From Sphingomonas endophytica (lineage in GTDB: Bacteria > Pseudomonadota > Alphaproteobacteria > Sphingomonadales > Sphingomonadaceae): a DNA stretch of 64,000 bases. Positions 17,987 to 28,285 of the stretch are shown here, piece by piece. The position numbers were made by a program, and so were the translations under genes. Position 1 is the stretch's first letter; the number at the start of each line of letters is the position of its first letter. The stretch is from positions 62,001-126,000 of the forward strand of contig NZ_LDTB01000010.1 of the NCBI RefSeq assembly GCF_001476895.1, in the 5' to 3' direction. The notes beneath the pieces were generated by a model. That model searched no databases. It was not told the origin of the DNA and worked only from the letters and a program-made list of their open reading frames with translations.

Positions 17987-19543
17987 ATGGGTATGAGCAG
18001 CACGCTGTCGGATCGCCAGGCGTTATGGGCCTTCGTCCTCGGCTGCGTGGCGGTGACGGCGGGGGTCGTCGCCCACCTGCCGATGTTCGCGATGGCGCGC
18101 ACGATGCACTATCGCCTCGCCGGAATGCCGATGGATGCCGGGATGATCGCCGGCATGGGGCTGATCGTGGCCGGGACGCTGGTCGCCGCCTACGGGCTGT
18201 TGCCGCGCGACCTGCGCGCGCAGCGGCTGGCCGCCGCCGATCTCGTCGTCGCCGCGCCGGAGGATGCGCCGCTCGGCGTCGGGCATTGGGGGCTGATGGC
18301 TGTGCTGGTGATCGCGCTGGTCATCGATGTGATGAAGCCGGCGTCGCTCGGCTTCACCGTACCCGGCATGATCGCCGAATATGGCGTGCCGAAGAAGACC
18401 GTCTCGCTGGTGCCGTTCTTCGCGCTGGCCGGCACGGTCACGGGATCGGTGCTGTGGGGCTGGATCGCCGACATCTATGGCCGCAAGGCGTCGATCCTGC
18501 TGTCGGCGGTGATGTTCGTCGGCACCTCGATCTGCGGCGCGATGCCCAGTCTGGCCTGGAATATCGCGATGTGCTTCATGATGGGCGCGGCGGCGGGCGG
18601 GATGCTGCCGGTCACCTACGCGCTGCTCGCCGAGATGATGCCCAACCGCCATCGCGGGTGGAGCCTGGTGCTGGTCGGCGGGCTGGGCGCGGTCGGCGGC
18701 TATTTCGCGGCCAGCGGCGTCTCCGCCGTGCTTCAGCCGATCTTCGGGTGGCGGATCCTTTGGCTCGCCAATCTGCCGACCGGCCTGACGCTGGTGCTGC
18801 TGGGCGCCTTGATCCCCGAATCCGCCAAGTTCCTGCTGGCGCGCGGCCGCGTCGCGGAGGCGGAGGCGGTGATGCGCCGGTTCGGCGCCACCGCCCGCCG
18901 CATCGCGCCGACGCGCGTCGCCACGGGGAACGCGCACGCGCTGACCGGCGTCCGGTTGTACGGAAAGCTGGCCGCGCTCAGCGCCTGCGCGCTGTCCTGG
19001 GGCCTCATCAACTTCGGCCTGCTGCTCTGGCTGCCCGCCGATCTGGTCGCCCGCGGCTATTCGGTCGGCGTGTCGAGCCGGCTGCTCGCCGAAAGTGCGC
19101 TGATCGCCTTCCCGACCGTCTTCGTCGCAGCGTTGCTCTACAGCCGCTGGAGCACGAAATGGGCGCTGGTGACGATGATCGCGCTGACGCTGGCGGGGCT
19201 GCTGCTGGTTCTGCGGCTGGAAGTGGCGGGGGGCGGCAGCCCGGTGCTGCCGGTCGCGCTGCTGATCGTCGGCAGCAACGGGATCATCGCGATCGTGCTG
19301 CCCTATGCGGCGGAGAGCTTTCCGCTGCGCGTCCGCGCCCGCGCGACCGGCTGGGTCGCGGCCTGTACGAAGGCGGGCGGCCTGCTGGCGCAGGCGGTGA
19401 CGATCGTCGGCGTGACCGTGTCGATGGGCCGCGCCGCGCTGCTGGTGATGGCGCCCACCGCGCTGTCGCTGCTGCTGGTGGCGCGGTTCGGGCGCGAGAC
19501 GCGTGGCCGCGACCTGCGCGAACTGGACGTGGACGACGCCTGA
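17987..19543 (+). CDS. MFS transporter (metabolite:H+ symporter type)
   Basis: 518 aa with about 12 membrane segments. The loop signature GWIADIYGRKAS between segments 2 and 3 of the first half and EMMPNRHRGWSLVLVGGLG fit the aromatic-acid/sugar branch of the major facilitator superfamily. An unusually long N-terminus brings two extra hydrophobic segments (VLGCVAVTAGVVAHLPMFAMA and MIAGMGLIVAGTLVAAYGLL) before the canonical MFS part. It probably moves an organic anion or sugar across the inner membrane. Its stop codon lies inside a seven-base tandem repeat. Neighbours give no hint of substrate. Confidence 0.85.
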   Translation: MGMSSTLSDRQALWAFVLGCVAVTAGVVAHLPMFAMARTMHYRLAGMPMDAGMIAGMGLIVAGTLVAAYGLLPRDLRAQRLAAADLVVAAPEDAPLGVGHWGLMAVLVIALVIDVMKPASLGFTVPGMIAEYGVPKKTVSLVPFFALAGTVTGSVLWGWIADIYGRKASILLSAVMFVGTSICGAMPSLAWNIAMCFMMGAAAGGMLPVTYALLAEMMPNRHRGWSLVLVGGLGAVGGYFAASGVSAVLQPIFGWRILWLANLPTGLTLVLLGALIPESAKFLLARGRVAEAEAVMRRFGATARRIAPTRVATGNAHALTGVRLYGKLAALSACALSWGLINFGLLLWLPADLVARGYSVGVSSRLLAESALIAFPTVFVAALLYSRWSTKWALVTMIALTLAGLLLVLRLEVAGGGSPVLPVALLIVGSNGIIAIVLPYAAESFPLRVRARATGWVAACTKAGGLLAQAVTIVGVTVSMGRAALLVMAPTALSLLLVARFGRETRGRDLRELDVDDA

Positions 19544-19575
19544 CGCCTGACGCCTGACGCCTGACGCCTGACGCC
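19541..19575 (+). repeat. Tandem repeat of TGACGCC, five copies
   Basis: Five perfect head-to-tail copies of TGACGCC, with a partial sixth (GACGCC) just before. The first TGA is the stop codon of the MFS gene. As seven is not a multiple of three, copies fall in changing frames, and copy loss or gain would leave the first stop intact. Slippage is the likely origin. Confidence 0.9.
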
Positions 19576-19616
19576 CGGCGCGGGCGTTGCTCCCCTCCAC
19601 AAACCGTTGCGTCGCT

Positions 19617-19641
19617 GGAACGGGATCGCTTAGCCCTTGTT
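19617..19641 (+). promoter_or_regulatory. Possible EcfG-type (general stress) promoter
   Basis: GGAAC at 19617-19621 followed after 16 bases by TGTT resembles the alphaproteobacterial EcfG consensus GGAAC-N16/17-CGTT with one mismatch. It lies about 25 bases before the ATG of the DUF1206 gene. The match was found by eye and the motif is short, so it is tentative. Confidence 0.35.
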
Positions 19642-19664
19642 TTACCGGGCTTAGGGAGAAGCAC

Positions 19665-20453
19665 ATGAACGCCAGCGCGCGCCTGACGACCTTGACCCGG
19701 GTGGGGTTCGCCACGCGCGGCCTGCTCTATATGGTCATCGCCATGCTCATCCTTCGCACCGGCCGGGCGGAGGATCCGAGCGGCGCGATCGCGTATCTCG
19801 GCCGGGGCGGCGGCCAGGTGCTGCTGGGCGTGATCGCGGCCGGGCTCGTGGCCTATGGCATCTGGCGGCTGGCGGACGCCGTCCTCGACATCGAGCGGCA
19901 CGGCACCGATCGCAAGGGCGTGATGGAGCGTCTCGGCGCGGGTGTCAGCGGCGCCATCCATCTCCTGCTGGCGTCGCAGGCCGTCCAGTTGATGCGCGGC
20001 GCGGCGCTGTCCGGCGACGGCACGCGCGAGGGCGCGCAGACGGCGATGCGGCTGCCGGGCGGATGGGCGCTGGTGCTGGCCGGCGCGGCGGTGCTGGCCG
20101 TGCTCGGCGCGGTTCAGCTCGCGAAGGCTCTCAAGGGCTCGTTCCTCCGCTACCTCGACCCATCGATCGCGCACCGGTCATGGGTGCAATGGAGCGGCCG
20201 GGCGGGCTATGCGGCGCGCGGGCTGGTGTTCCTCATCAGCGGCTACCTGCTCGCCCGCGCCGGGATCGAGGAGCAGGCGAGCCAGGCCGGCGGCATGGCG
20301 CGCGTGCTCGCGTGGCTGACCAGCCCGTTCGACGTGATCGTCGGCGCGGGCCTGCTGGCGTTCGGGCTCTTCAGCCTCGTCGAGGCGCGCTATCGCCGTT
20401 TGCATGACGTGCCCGTCGACGGCGCGATCCGGCGCGCGACCGGCTGGCTCTGA
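19665..20453 (+). CDS. DUF1206 membrane protein
   Basis: 262 aa, with six hydrophobic segments in three repeats of a two-helix unit: TRVGFATRGLLYMVIAMLIL, LGAGVSGAIHLLLASQAVQL and WSGRAGYAARGLVFLISGYLLARA each begin a unit. The recurring (G)xA(T/A)RGL(L/V) at the start of the first and third is typical of DUF1206. The function of this family is unknown. AGGGAGA precedes the ATG. A possible EcfG-type promoter upstream would make it a stress gene. It converges on kdpE with 21 bases between. Confidence 0.85.
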   Translation: MNASARLTTLTRVGFATRGLLYMVIAMLILRTGRAEDPSGAIAYLGRGGGQVLLGVIAAGLVAYGIWRLADAVLDIERHGTDRKGVMERLGAGVSGAIHLLLASQAVQLMRGAALSGDGTREGAQTAMRLPGGWALVLAGAAVLAVLGAVQLAKALKGSFLRYLDPSIAHRSWVQWSGRAGYAARGLVFLISGYLLARAGIEEQASQAGGMARVLAWLTSPFDVIVGAGLLAFGLFSLVEARYRRLHDVPVDGAIRRATGWL

Positions 20454-20474
20454 CCCGCGCGCGCCGGGCGCGCG

Positions 20475-21161
20475 TCACGGTTCGGCGCGCAGCCGGTACC
20501 CGACCCCCAGTTCGTTCGCGATGACGCTGCCCACCGGGCCGGGCGATTCCAGCTTCTGGCGCAGGTTGCGGATCACGATGCGCAGATATTCGATCCGCGG
20601 CTCCTCGTCCCCGCCCCAGCAGGCGGTCAGCAGCCGCTGATGCGTCACCACGCGGCCGAGATGCCGCGCCAGCACACCCAGCACTTCCCGCTCCTTGCGG
20701 GTCAGGTGGATCTCCTCCGCGCCGCGCCGGATCATCGGCCGCGCCAGGTCGATGGTCAGGTCGCCGCGCCGGATGATCGCCGGTTCCTGGTCCGCCCGCC
20801 CGCGATGCCGCAAGGCGACGCGCAGCCGGGCCAGCAGTTCGTCGGTGTCGAACGGCTTGGTGACGAAGTCGTCCGCGCCCAGGTCCAGCGCGGCGACCTT
20901 CTCGTCCACCGCGTCGCGCGCCGACACGACGAGGATCGCGGCATCGCCCTGCTTGCGCAGCAGCGGAATGATGCTCAGCCCGTCGCGATCGGGAAGGCCC
21001 AGGTCCAGCAGGATCGCGTCGGGACGCTCGGCCCCCGCCTGCTGCAGCGCCGCCTTCGCATCCGGCGCCTCGACGACGGCATGATCCGCGCGCAGCAGCG
21101 TGTTGCGCAGCAGGCGGCGGATCGCGGCATCGTCATCCACGACGAGGATCTTGGCAGGCAT
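20475..21161 (-). CDS. kdpE: Two-component response regulator KdpE
   Basis: 228 aa: a receiver domain (ILVVDDDAAIRRLL, phospho-acceptor Asp in ILLDLGLPDRDG, Lys in FVTKPF) and an OmpR/PhoB-type winged-helix DNA-binding domain (LTRKEREVLGVLARHLGRVVTHQRLL). It is the partner of KdpD and activates kdp transcription when potassium is low. The ATG with GAAGGTGG upstream was preferred to a GTG four codons earlier, which would overlap the kdpD stop by eight bases. It is the last gene of the kdp operon. Confidence 0.95.
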   Translation of the reverse strand: MPAKILVVDDDAAIRRLLRNTLLRADHAVVEAPDAKAALQQAGAERPDAILLDLGLPDRDGLSIIPLLRKQGDAAILVVSARDAVDEKVAALDLGADDFVTKPFDTDELLARLRVALRHRGRADQEPAIIRRGDLTIDLARPMIRRGAEEIHLTRKEREVLGVLARHLGRVVTHQRLLTACWGGDEEPRIEYLRIVIRNLRQKLESPGPVGSVIANELGVGYRLRAEP

Positions 21162-21165
21162 GGCG

Positions 21166-23832
21166 TCATCCACCTTCGGTCGGAAGATCGCGAACGATCA
21201 GCGCGGCCGGAAAGACCAGTGCGAAGACGGCGCCCCGGCCGTCCGCGCGGTTGCCGGCCTCGACGGTCATCCCCATCGCCTCCGCGAACGCCTTGACGAT
21301 GGCGAGGCCCAGCCCGGTGCCGCCGATCGAGCGGTCGGAGCCCTCCAGCCGGCGGAACGTCTCGAACACCTCGCCCTCGCGTCCGGGCGGCAGCCCGGGG
21401 CCGTGGTCGAGCACCGCCAGCCGCAATTCGCCGAAGCGATGCCGCCCTTCGATCACGATCGCGGTGCCCGGATCGCCATAGCGCCCGGCATTGTCGAGCA
21501 GGTTCAGCAGACAATGGTGGAGCAGTTGCGGGTCGGCGCGCACCAGTGGCAGGTCGGGCGGCACGTCCAGCCGCACCTCATGCCCCTCCAGCGCGCGGCG
21601 CGCGTCATGCGCCGCGCCGGCGACGGCATCGCTCAGGTCGGTCGCCTCGACGTGGAGCTTCAGCGCGCCGGCCTCGACGCGCGCCATGTCGAGGAGGTTG
21701 GCGACGAAACGATTCAGCCGCTGCGCCTCGCTTTCGATCGTCGCGATCACCTCGGGCGTGGCGCCATGCCGCAATTGCGCCGCCCCGGCCAGCACGGCGG
21801 TCAGCGGCGTGCGCAGGTCGTGGCTCACCGAGGACAGGAGCGCGGCGCGCAGCCGGTCGCGGGTACGCACGGCATCGACGTCGCGCATCTCGTCCTGCAG
21901 GCGCAGCCGCTCCAGCACCAGCGCCGACTGGTCGATCAGGCTGCCGAGCAGCGGCAGCTGGTCCGGGCGCACCGGGCTGCCGGTCCGGTCGCTGGCGACG
22001 CCCAGCACGCCGACCACCCGGCCGCCGGCCTTCATCGGCTGGAACAGCCATTCGGAAGCGGCCAGCGTGCCCGATCCCCTGCCCGCCGGGGTGCCGGAAT
22101 CGAACGCCCAGCTCGCGGCGGCATGGTCCATCGTGTCCAGCCGATAGCCCGGATCGCTGGCCGCCAGCATCGCCAGATCGGCGCCATGTCCGCGCCCCAG
22201 CAGCACGACCTGCACGTCCAGCAGCCGTCGCACGTCGTCGCAGATCATCCGCGCGGCCATGTCGACATCGTTCACGCCGGCGATCTGGCGCAGGAAGCCG
22301 GCCAGCGTCGCGTTGGTGCGCGCGCTGGCGGCGGCCAGATCGGCCTGCGCGCGCACGCGGGCGGTCAGCTGGCTGGTCGCGACCGCGATCCCCAGCAGCA
22401 CCAGCACCGAGACGACATTCTCCGGATTGCGGATCGTCAGCGTGCCGGTCGGCGGCAGGAAAAAGAAGTTGTAGGCAAGGCTGGAGGCGATACCGGCGTA
22501 CAGGCCGGGCCGCAGGCCGTACAGGCTCGCCGCCGCCATGACCGGCAACAGGTACAGCAAGGCGACATTGCCCAGGTCCAGGATCTGGAACAGCGCGCTG
22601 GCGATCGCGGTGATCCCCGCCACCATCGCGGTCGTGATCGCATAATGCGCGGGCGTGCCGCGATGCGGCGCGGGCCGGCGGGGCGGCGCGCGCCCGCTGG
22701 CGTCGCTGGGCATCGGCAGCACATGGACCGTGACGTCGGGCGTGTCGCGCACCAGCGTGTCGACGACGGACCCGTGCCGCAGCTCGAACCAGCGCGATCG
22801 TCGCGACTTGCCCAGCACCAGCTGCGTCGCGCGCAGGTCGGTCAGCACGGACTGGAGGCCGTCGACCACGCTGGCGGCGGGCACGGTCGCGACGGCGCCG
22901 CCCAATTGCGTCGCCAGCGTCATCGTCGCGGCGATGCGGGCGTGCTGGGCGTCGGTGAATCCGGCGGCGCGCGGCGTCTCGACGAACACCGCCGTCCAGG
23001 GACCGCGCAGGCCGTCGGCAACCCGCTTGGCCGCGCGGACCAGCGTGTCGCACCCCGGCTGCTCGCTGATCGCCACCACGATACGGTCGCCGCCGGCCCA
23101 GGTGCCGCCCAGCCCCAGCGCCCGCACATCCTCCAGCATCCGCGCGTCCACCGCCTGCGCGGCGCGGCGCAGGGCCAGTTCGCGGAGCGCCGAAAGGTTG
23201 GACTTGGAGAAGAAATGCCCCAGCGCGCGGGTCGCCTCGGCGGGCAGATAGACCTTGCCCGCCTTCAGCCGTTCGATCAGTTCGTCGGGCGGAATGTCCA
23301 CGACCTCGATCTCGGCCGCTTCCAGAATGGCGTCGGGCACCGTCTCGCGCACGCGGACGCGGGTGAAGCTGGCCACCACGTCGTTCAGGCTCTCGACGTG
23401 CTGGATGTTGACCGTCGAATAGACGTCGATCCCGGCCGCCAGCAATTCCTCGACATCCTGATGGCGTTTCGGATGCCGGCTGCCCGGCGCGTTGGTGTGG
23501 GCCAGTTCGTCGACCAGCACCAGCCGGGGCGCGCGGACCAGGATCGCGTCGAGATCCATCTCGTGCAGCGTGCGCCCCTCATAGCGCACGGCGCGGCGGT
23601 CGATGACCTCATGCCCCCGGATCAGCGCCTCCGTGTCGGCCCGCCCGTGCGTCTCGACCACGCCGATGACGACATCGACACCGTCGCGCCGCCGCGCCGC
23701 GCCTTCGGACAGCATCTCATAGGTCTTGCCGACGCCCGGCGCCGCGCCCAGGAAGATCTTCAGCCGCCCCCGCCCCTCCTGCGCGGCGGCGCGCAGCAGC
23801 GCGTCGGGATCGGGACGCGCCCCCTCCCCCAT
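21166..23832 (-). CDS. kdpD: Potassium sensor histidine kinase KdpD
   Basis: 888 aa. In order: the cytoplasmic KdpD domain with Walker A GAAPGVGKT (29-37), a universal-stress-like domain, four closely spaced membrane segments around residues 400-490, a GAF-type region, and the kinase core with SSVSHDLRTPLTAV (phospho-His), NLLDNAGRYG and GTGLGLAIVKAF. It senses potassium limitation or turgor and phosphorylates KdpE. Its start overlaps the kdpC stop by one base (TGATG). Length and order match classical KdpD, so no truncation is seen. Confidence 0.96.
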   Translation of the reverse strand: MGEGARPDPDALLRAAAQEGRGRLKIFLGAAPGVGKTYEMLSEGAARRRDGVDVVIGVVETHGRADTEALIRGHEVIDRRAVRYEGRTLHEMDLDAILVRAPRLVLVDELAHTNAPGSRHPKRHQDVEELLAAGIDVYSTVNIQHVESLNDVVASFTRVRVRETVPDAILEAAEIEVVDIPPDELIERLKAGKVYLPAEATRALGHFFSKSNLSALRELALRRAAQAVDARMLEDVRALGLGGTWAGGDRIVVAISEQPGCDTLVRAAKRVADGLRGPWTAVFVETPRAAGFTDAQHARIAATMTLATQLGGAVATVPAASVVDGLQSVLTDLRATQLVLGKSRRSRWFELRHGSVVDTLVRDTPDVTVHVLPMPSDASGRAPPRRPAPHRGTPAHYAITTAMVAGITAIASALFQILDLGNVALLYLLPVMAAASLYGLRPGLYAGIASSLAYNFFFLPPTGTLTIRNPENVVSVLVLLGIAVATSQLTARVRAQADLAAASARTNATLAGFLRQIAGVNDVDMAARMICDDVRRLLDVQVVLLGRGHGADLAMLAASDPGYRLDTMDHAAASWAFDSGTPAGRGSGTLAASEWLFQPMKAGGRVVGVLGVASDRTGSPVRPDQLPLLGSLIDQSALVLERLRLQDEMRDVDAVRTRDRLRAALLSSVSHDLRTPLTAVLAGAAQLRHGATPEVIATIESEAQRLNRFVANLLDMARVEAGALKLHVEATDLSDAVAGAAHDARRALEGHEVRLDVPPDLPLVRADPQLLHHCLLNLLDNAGRYGDPGTAIVIEGRHRFGELRLAVLDHGPGLPPGREGEVFETFRRLEGSDRSIGGTGLGLAIVKAFAEAMGMTVEAGNRADGRGAVFALVFPAALIVRDLPTEGG

Positions 23833-24404
23833 CAGCGCGGCAGCGCGTCCAGCGCGCGGTTCAGCGTCAGCACGTTGACGTGCGCCGCGCCGAGCAGCGA
23901 TGTCTCGGTCGTCGCGTCCACCAGCGCGCGCACGCGATCGGGGGCGATGCCGCGCACGCGCGCGATCCGGGCCGCCTGCGCCAGCGCGGCGGCGGGTGAC
24001 AGGTCGGGATCGAGCCCCGAGCCGCTGGCGGTGACCAGATCGGCCGGGATCGCGCCGGTCACGCCCTCGCCCCGCCGCCGCGCGACATCGGCCGTGACGC
24101 GATCGACCAGCGCGCGGCTGGTGGGGCCGAGGTTCGATCCGGACGAGGCGAGCCCGTCATAGCCCTTGCCGGCTGCCGAAGGACGCGTCTGGAAATAGCG
24201 GTCGGCCGTGAACGCCTGTCCGACGACCGTCGATCCGATCACCCGCCCGTCGGCGTCGCGCACCAGACTGCCGTTCGCCTGCGCGGGGAAGAGCGCCTGA
24301 CCGGCGCCGGTCATTGCCAGCGGATAGGCGATGCCGAGGAGCGCCGCGAACAGGATCGTCATGACGATCGCCGGCCGTAGCGCGGAGGTGAAGTCCTTGC
24401 CCAT
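23832..24404 (-). CDS. kdpC: Potassium-transporting ATPase subunit C
   Basis: 190 aa with one N-terminal membrane helix (TILFAALLGIAYPLAMTGAGQALFP) and the conserved KdpC tail: VGQAFTADRYFQTRPSAAG, SSGSNLGPTS, DLVTASGSGLDPDLSPAAA and VDATTE. KdpC stabilises the KdpFABC complex and supports its catalytic cycle. It begins 12 bases after kdpB and overlaps kdpD by one base. Confidence 0.96.
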   Translation of the reverse strand: MGKDFTSALRPAIVMTILFAALLGIAYPLAMTGAGQALFPAQANGSLVRDADGRVIGSTVVGQAFTADRYFQTRPSAAGKGYDGLASSGSNLGPTSRALVDRVTADVARRRGEGVTGAIPADLVTASGSGLDPDLSPAAALAQAARIARVRGIAPDRVRALVDATTETSLLGAAHVNVLTLNRALDALPR

Positions 24405-24416
24405 GGATAGTGTCCT

Positions 24417-26453
24417 TTATGCGAGGCCGAGGCCGCCGACCACCAGGTCGATGAGCTTGATACCGACGAACGGCGCGACGAGGCCGCCGAGCCCGTAGAT
24501 GGCGAGGTTGCGGGCCAGCAGCGGGCCCGCGGCCATGGGGCGATAGGCGACCCCCTTCAGCGCCAGGGGCACGAGCAGCGGAATGATGAGCGCGTTGAAG
24601 ATGATCGCGCTCAGGATCGCCGATTGCGGCGTCGCCAGTCCCATGACGTTGAGGATGCCGAGCCCGGGATAGAGCGCGACGAACATCGCCGGGATGATCG
24701 CGAAATATTTCGCCACGTCGTTGGCGACGGAGAAGGTCGTCAGCGCGCCGCGCGTCATCAGCAATTGCTTGCCCAGCCCGACTACCTCGATCAGCTTGGT
24801 CGGGTCGCTGTCCAGGTCGACCATGTTGCCCGCCTCGCGCGCCGCCTGCGTGCCGGTGTTCATCGCCACGCCGACATCGGCCTGGGCCAGCGCGGGCGCG
24901 TCGTTGGTGCCGTCACCGCACATCGCGACCAGCTTGCCACCGATCTGTTCCTTGCGGATCAGCGCCAGCTTGTCCTCGGGCGTCGCCTGCGCCAGGAAGT
25001 CGTCGACCCCGGCCTCGGCGGCGATGGCGGCGGCGGTCAGCGGGTTGTCGCCGGTGATCATCACCGTGCGGATCCCCATCGTGCGCAACGCGCCGAAGCG
25101 TTCGCGGATGTTGGCCTTTACCACGTCCTTCAGGAAGATCGCGCCGAGCAGCCGGCCGTCCTTCGCCACCGCCAGCGGCGTGCCGCCCGCGCGCGCGATC
25201 TCGTCGGTGATGCGGCGCAGCTCGGTCGCGGCGGCGGTCGATCCCGCCCCCTCGTTGGCGCGCAGGATCGAATCGACCGCGCCCTTCTGGATCAGCGTCG
25301 CTCCGAAACGCAGCCCGGACACGCGGGTCTGCGCGGTGAACGGGATGACCTCGGCCCCGTCCGGCATCGCCCGGCGCAGGTCGAACCTGTCGCGGGCCAG
25401 CACGACGATCGAACGGCCCTCCGGCGTCTCGTCGGCAAGGCTCGCCAGCAGCGCCGCTTCCGCCAGCTCGGCGTCGCCGGCGCCCCCGACCGCGCGGAAC
25501 TCGCTCGCCTGCCGGTCGCCGATCGTGATCGTGCCGGTCTTGTCGAGCAGCAGCACGTCGACGTCGCCCGCCGCCTCCACCGCGCGGCCCGACTTGGCCA
25601 GCACGTTGAAGCGGACCAGCCGGTCCATGCCCGCGATCCCGATCGCGGACAGCAGCGCGGCGATCGTCGTCGGGATCAGCGTGATCAGCAGCGCGGCGAG
25701 GATCACAATTGGGATGCCGCCGCCGGCATAGGCCGCGAACCCCGGAATGGTGCCGACCGCGATCAGGAAGATGATCGTCAGCCCGACCAGCAGGATGGTC
25801 AGCGCCACCTCGTTCGGCGTCTTCTGCCGCTCCGCGCCCTCCACCAGCGCGATCATCCGGTCGAGGAAGCCCTTGCCGGGCTCGACCGTCACCTTCACGC
25901 GGATCTCGTCGGAGATGACGCGGGTGCCGGCGGTGACGGCGGAACGGTCGCCGCCCGCCTCGCGGATCACCGGCGCGCTCTCGCCGGTGATCGCGGCCTC
26001 GTTGACGCTGGCGACGCCCGCGACGACATCGCCGTCCGACGGGATCAGGTCGCCGGTCTCGACCAGCACGAGGTCGCCGACGCGCAGCTGGCTGGCGGGC
26101 ACCTCGTCGAACTGGCGGCCGTCGCCCTTCAGCCGCTTGGCGACCAGTTCGGCCTTGGTCGCGCGCAGGCTCGCCGCCTGCGCCTTGCCGCGCCCTTCGG
26201 CCAGCGCCTCGGCGAAGGTGCCGAACAGCACCGTCAGCCAGAGCCACAGCGCCAGCTGCGCCTTGAACGCGATGCCCAGATCGTCCTGCCCGACGACGAG
26301 CAGGACCGTCACCAGCATCGCCACGACGGCGGTGACGAACATGACGGGGTTGCGGATCAGCTCCCCGGGATGGAGCTTCAGGAACGACTCCCTGATCGCG
26401 GGCACGACGAGGTCGGCCGTGAACAGGCTCTTGGATCGGGATTGTGCCATCAT
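24417..26453 (-). CDS. kdpB: Potassium-transporting P-type ATPase subunit B
   Basis: 678 aa, the normal KdpB length when started at the ATGATG just after kdpA. Features: the actuator motif TGESAPV, the phosphorylation site [11 protein letters not shown], the nucleotide-binding region, and the hinge [19 protein letters not shown], with seven membrane helices. It hydrolyses ATP to power potassium uptake through KdpA at the inner membrane. An 11-base gap follows kdpA. An in-frame extension upstream lies in kdpA and is not part of the gene. Confidence 0.97.
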   Translation of the reverse strand: MMAQSRSKSLFTADLVVPAIRESFLKLHPGELIRNPVMFVTAVVAMLVTVLLVVGQDDLGIAFKAQLALWLWLTVLFGTFAEALAEGRGKAQAASLRATKAELVAKRLKGDGRQFDEVPASQLRVGDLVLVETGDLIPSDGDVVAGVASVNEAAITGESAPVIREAGGDRSAVTAGTRVISDEIRVKVTVEPGKGFLDRMIALVEGAERQKTPNEVALTILLVGLTIIFLIAVGTIPGFAAYAGGGIPIVILAALLITLIPTTIAALLSAIGIAGMDRLVRFNVLAKSGRAVEAAGDVDVLLLDKTGTITIGDRQASEFRAVGGAGDAELAEAALLASLADETPEGRSIVVLARDRFDLRRAMPDGAEVIPFTAQTRVSGLRFGATLIQKGAVDSILRANEGAGSTAAATELRRITDEIARAGGTPLAVAKDGRLLGAIFLKDVVKANIRERFGALRTMGIRTVMITGDNPLTAAAIAAEAGVDDFLAQATPEDKLALIRKEQIGGKLVAMCGDGTNDAPALAQADVGVAMNTGTQAAREAGNMVDLDSDPTKLIEVVGLGKQLLMTRGALTTFSVANDVAKYFAIIPAMFVALYPGLGILNVMGLATPQSAILSAIIFNALIIPLLVPLALKGVAYRPMAAGPLLARNLAIYGLGGLVAPFVGIKLIDLVVGGLGLA

Positions 26454-26464
26454 GGGCCCCCAGG

Positions 26465-28168
26465 TCAGAACAGCTGGCCGCGGATCATCGCGAGATGATC
26501 GGCGATCGGACCGAGCGCGAGGCTCGGCAGGAAGGTCAGGCCGCCGAGGATCAGGATGATCCCGACCAGCAGGCCGACCCAGAGCGCGCCGGTCGTCGGG
26601 AACGACCCCGCGCTTTCGGGCGTGTACGTCTTGGCCGCCAGGCTTCCGGCGATCGCCAGCATCGGCACGATGACGAAGAAACGGCCGAACCACATCGCCA
26701 CACCGAGCAGCCCGTTATAATAAGGCGTATTCGCTGAGAGCCCCGCAAAAGCGGACCCGTTGTTCCCGACCGCGCTAGTGAAGGCATACAGGATTTCGGA
26801 GAATCCGTGCGGTCCCTTGTTCAGCGGCCCCGCCAGTCCCGGCGGCACGACCGACGACAGCGCGCTGAAACCCAGGATGACCAGCGGCAGCACCGCGATC
26901 GCCAGCACCGCCAGCTTCACCTCGCGCGCCTCGATCTTTTTGCCCACATATTCGGGGGTTCGCCCGACCATCAGCCCGGCGACGAACACCGCCAGGATCG
27001 CGAACAGCAGGAAGCCGTAGATGCCGGCGCCCACGCCGCCGATCACCACCTCGCCCAATTGCATGTTGAACAGCGGGATCATGCCGCCCAGCGGCGTGAA
27101 GCTGTCGAGCATCCCGTTGACCGCCCCGCACGACGCGGCGGTGGTCACGACCGAGAACAGCGCGCTGGCGGCGACGCCGAAGCGCACCTCCTTGCCCTCC
27201 ATGTTGCCGCCCGCGACGCCGATCTGGTGCAGGATCGGATTGCCTGCCGCTTCCTGCGCATAGGTGACCGCGACGCCGGCCAGGAACAGGATCACCATCG
27301 CCGACAGGATCGCCCAGCCCTGCCGCGTGTTGCCGACCGCCTTGCCGAACGTCCACGTCAGGCCGAAGCCGATCAGGAAAATCGACAGCATTTGAACGAG
27401 GTTGGTCAGCGCGGTCGGATTCTCGAACGGGTGCGCGCTGTTGGCGTTGAAGAAGCCTCCACCGTTGGTGCCCAGCATCTTGATCGCCTCCTGGCTGGCG
27501 ACCGGCCCCAGCAGGATCGACTGGCGCGCGCCTTCCAGCGTCGAGACGTCGACCACGCCGGCCATCGTCTGCGGAACGCCGCTCGCGATCAGGAACAGCG
27601 TGTAGGCGATGCAGATCGGCAGCAGCAGATACAGCGTGATCCGCGTCATATCGGCCCAGAAATTGCCGATCGTCGCCGCGCTGCGCCGCGCGAAGCCCCG
27701 GAACAGCGCGAAGGCGAGCGCGATGCCCGTCGCCGCCGACAGGAAGTTGTGGATCGTCAGCCCCAGCATCTGGCTGAGGTTCGACATGGTGCTCTCGCCG
27801 CCATAGCTCTGCCAGTTGGTGTTGCTCGTGAAGCTGACCGCGGTGTTGAAGGCGAGGTCGGGGGACAGCCTCGCCAGCCCCTGCGGATTGCCCGGCAGCA
27901 CACCCTGCAGGCGCAGGATCGCATAGGTCAGCATCAGCAGCGCGACGTTGAACGACAGCATGTGCACCGCGTAGCGGCGCCAGCCCTGCTCGGCCGCCGG
28001 ATCGATACCGGACAATCTGTAGAAGCCGCGCTCGACGGGGCCGAACACGACGTGCAGCGGCGTCCTCCGCCCCTCGTATAGCGCGTGCAGCCACAGCCCG
28101 ACCGGCCTGGTCAGCGCCAGGAGGATGCCGACGAACAGGAGGATCAGGAACCAGCCCTGAAATGTCAT
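26465..28168 (-). CDS. kdpA: Potassium-transporting ATPase subunit A (channel-like)
   Basis: 567 aa, ten or more membrane helices, with four selectivity-filter-like loops: [41 protein letters not shown] and [14 protein letters not shown]. KdpA binds and conducts potassium in the KdpFABC complex. Start taken at [11 protein letters not shown], 14 bases after kdpF. Confidence 0.97.
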   Translation of the reverse strand: MTFQGWFLILLFVGILLALTRPVGLWLHALYEGRRTPLHVVFGPVERGFYRLSGIDPAAEQGWRRYAVHMLSFNVALLMLTYAILRLQGVLPGNPQGLARLSPDLAFNTAVSFTSNTNWQSYGGESTMSNLSQMLGLTIHNFLSAATGIALAFALFRGFARRSAATIGNFWADMTRITLYLLLPICIAYTLFLIASGVPQTMAGVVDVSTLEGARQSILLGPVASQEAIKMLGTNGGGFFNANSAHPFENPTALTNLVQMLSIFLIGFGLTWTFGKAVGNTRQGWAILSAMVILFLAGVAVTYAQEAAGNPILHQIGVAGGNMEGKEVRFGVAASALFSVVTTAASCGAVNGMLDSFTPLGGMIPLFNMQLGEVVIGGVGAGIYGFLLFAILAVFVAGLMVGRTPEYVGKKIEAREVKLAVLAIAVLPLVILGFSALSSVVPPGLAGPLNKGPHGFSEILYAFTSAVGNNGSAFAGLSANTPYYNGLLGVAMWFGRFFVIVPMLAIAGSLAAKTYTPESAGSFPTTGALWVGLLVGIILILGGLTFLPSLALGPIADHLAMIRGQLF

Positions 28169-28182
28169 CGCTTGCGCTCCCT

Positions 28183-28272
28183 TCAGAAGCGTTCGGGGCG
28201 GATCAGCGCCGCCACCAGATAGATGAGAAGCCCCAGCGCGGTCAGCGCGGCGAGCCACAGGTCGAACGTCAT
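28183..28272 (-). CDS. kdpF: Potassium-transporting ATPase subunit F
   Basis: A 29-aa single-helix peptide beginning [10 protein letters not shown] and ending IRPERF, matching KdpF in length, hydrophobicity and the conserved (R/H)PE(R/K)F end. KdpF stabilises the KdpABC complex and acts like a bound lipid. It sits directly before kdpA and 13 bases after another tiny membrane peptide gene. Confidence 0.9.
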   Translation of the reverse strand: MTFDLWLAALTALGLLIYLVAALIRPERF

Positions 28273-28285
28273 CGCCGATCCTCCC

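Noticed and set aside
18023..19714. Minus-strand frame of about 560 codons opposite the MFS gene
   Set aside because: Composition is Arg/Gln/His-rich, with the tandem repeat translated at its start. The plus-strand MFS protein has clear membrane segments.
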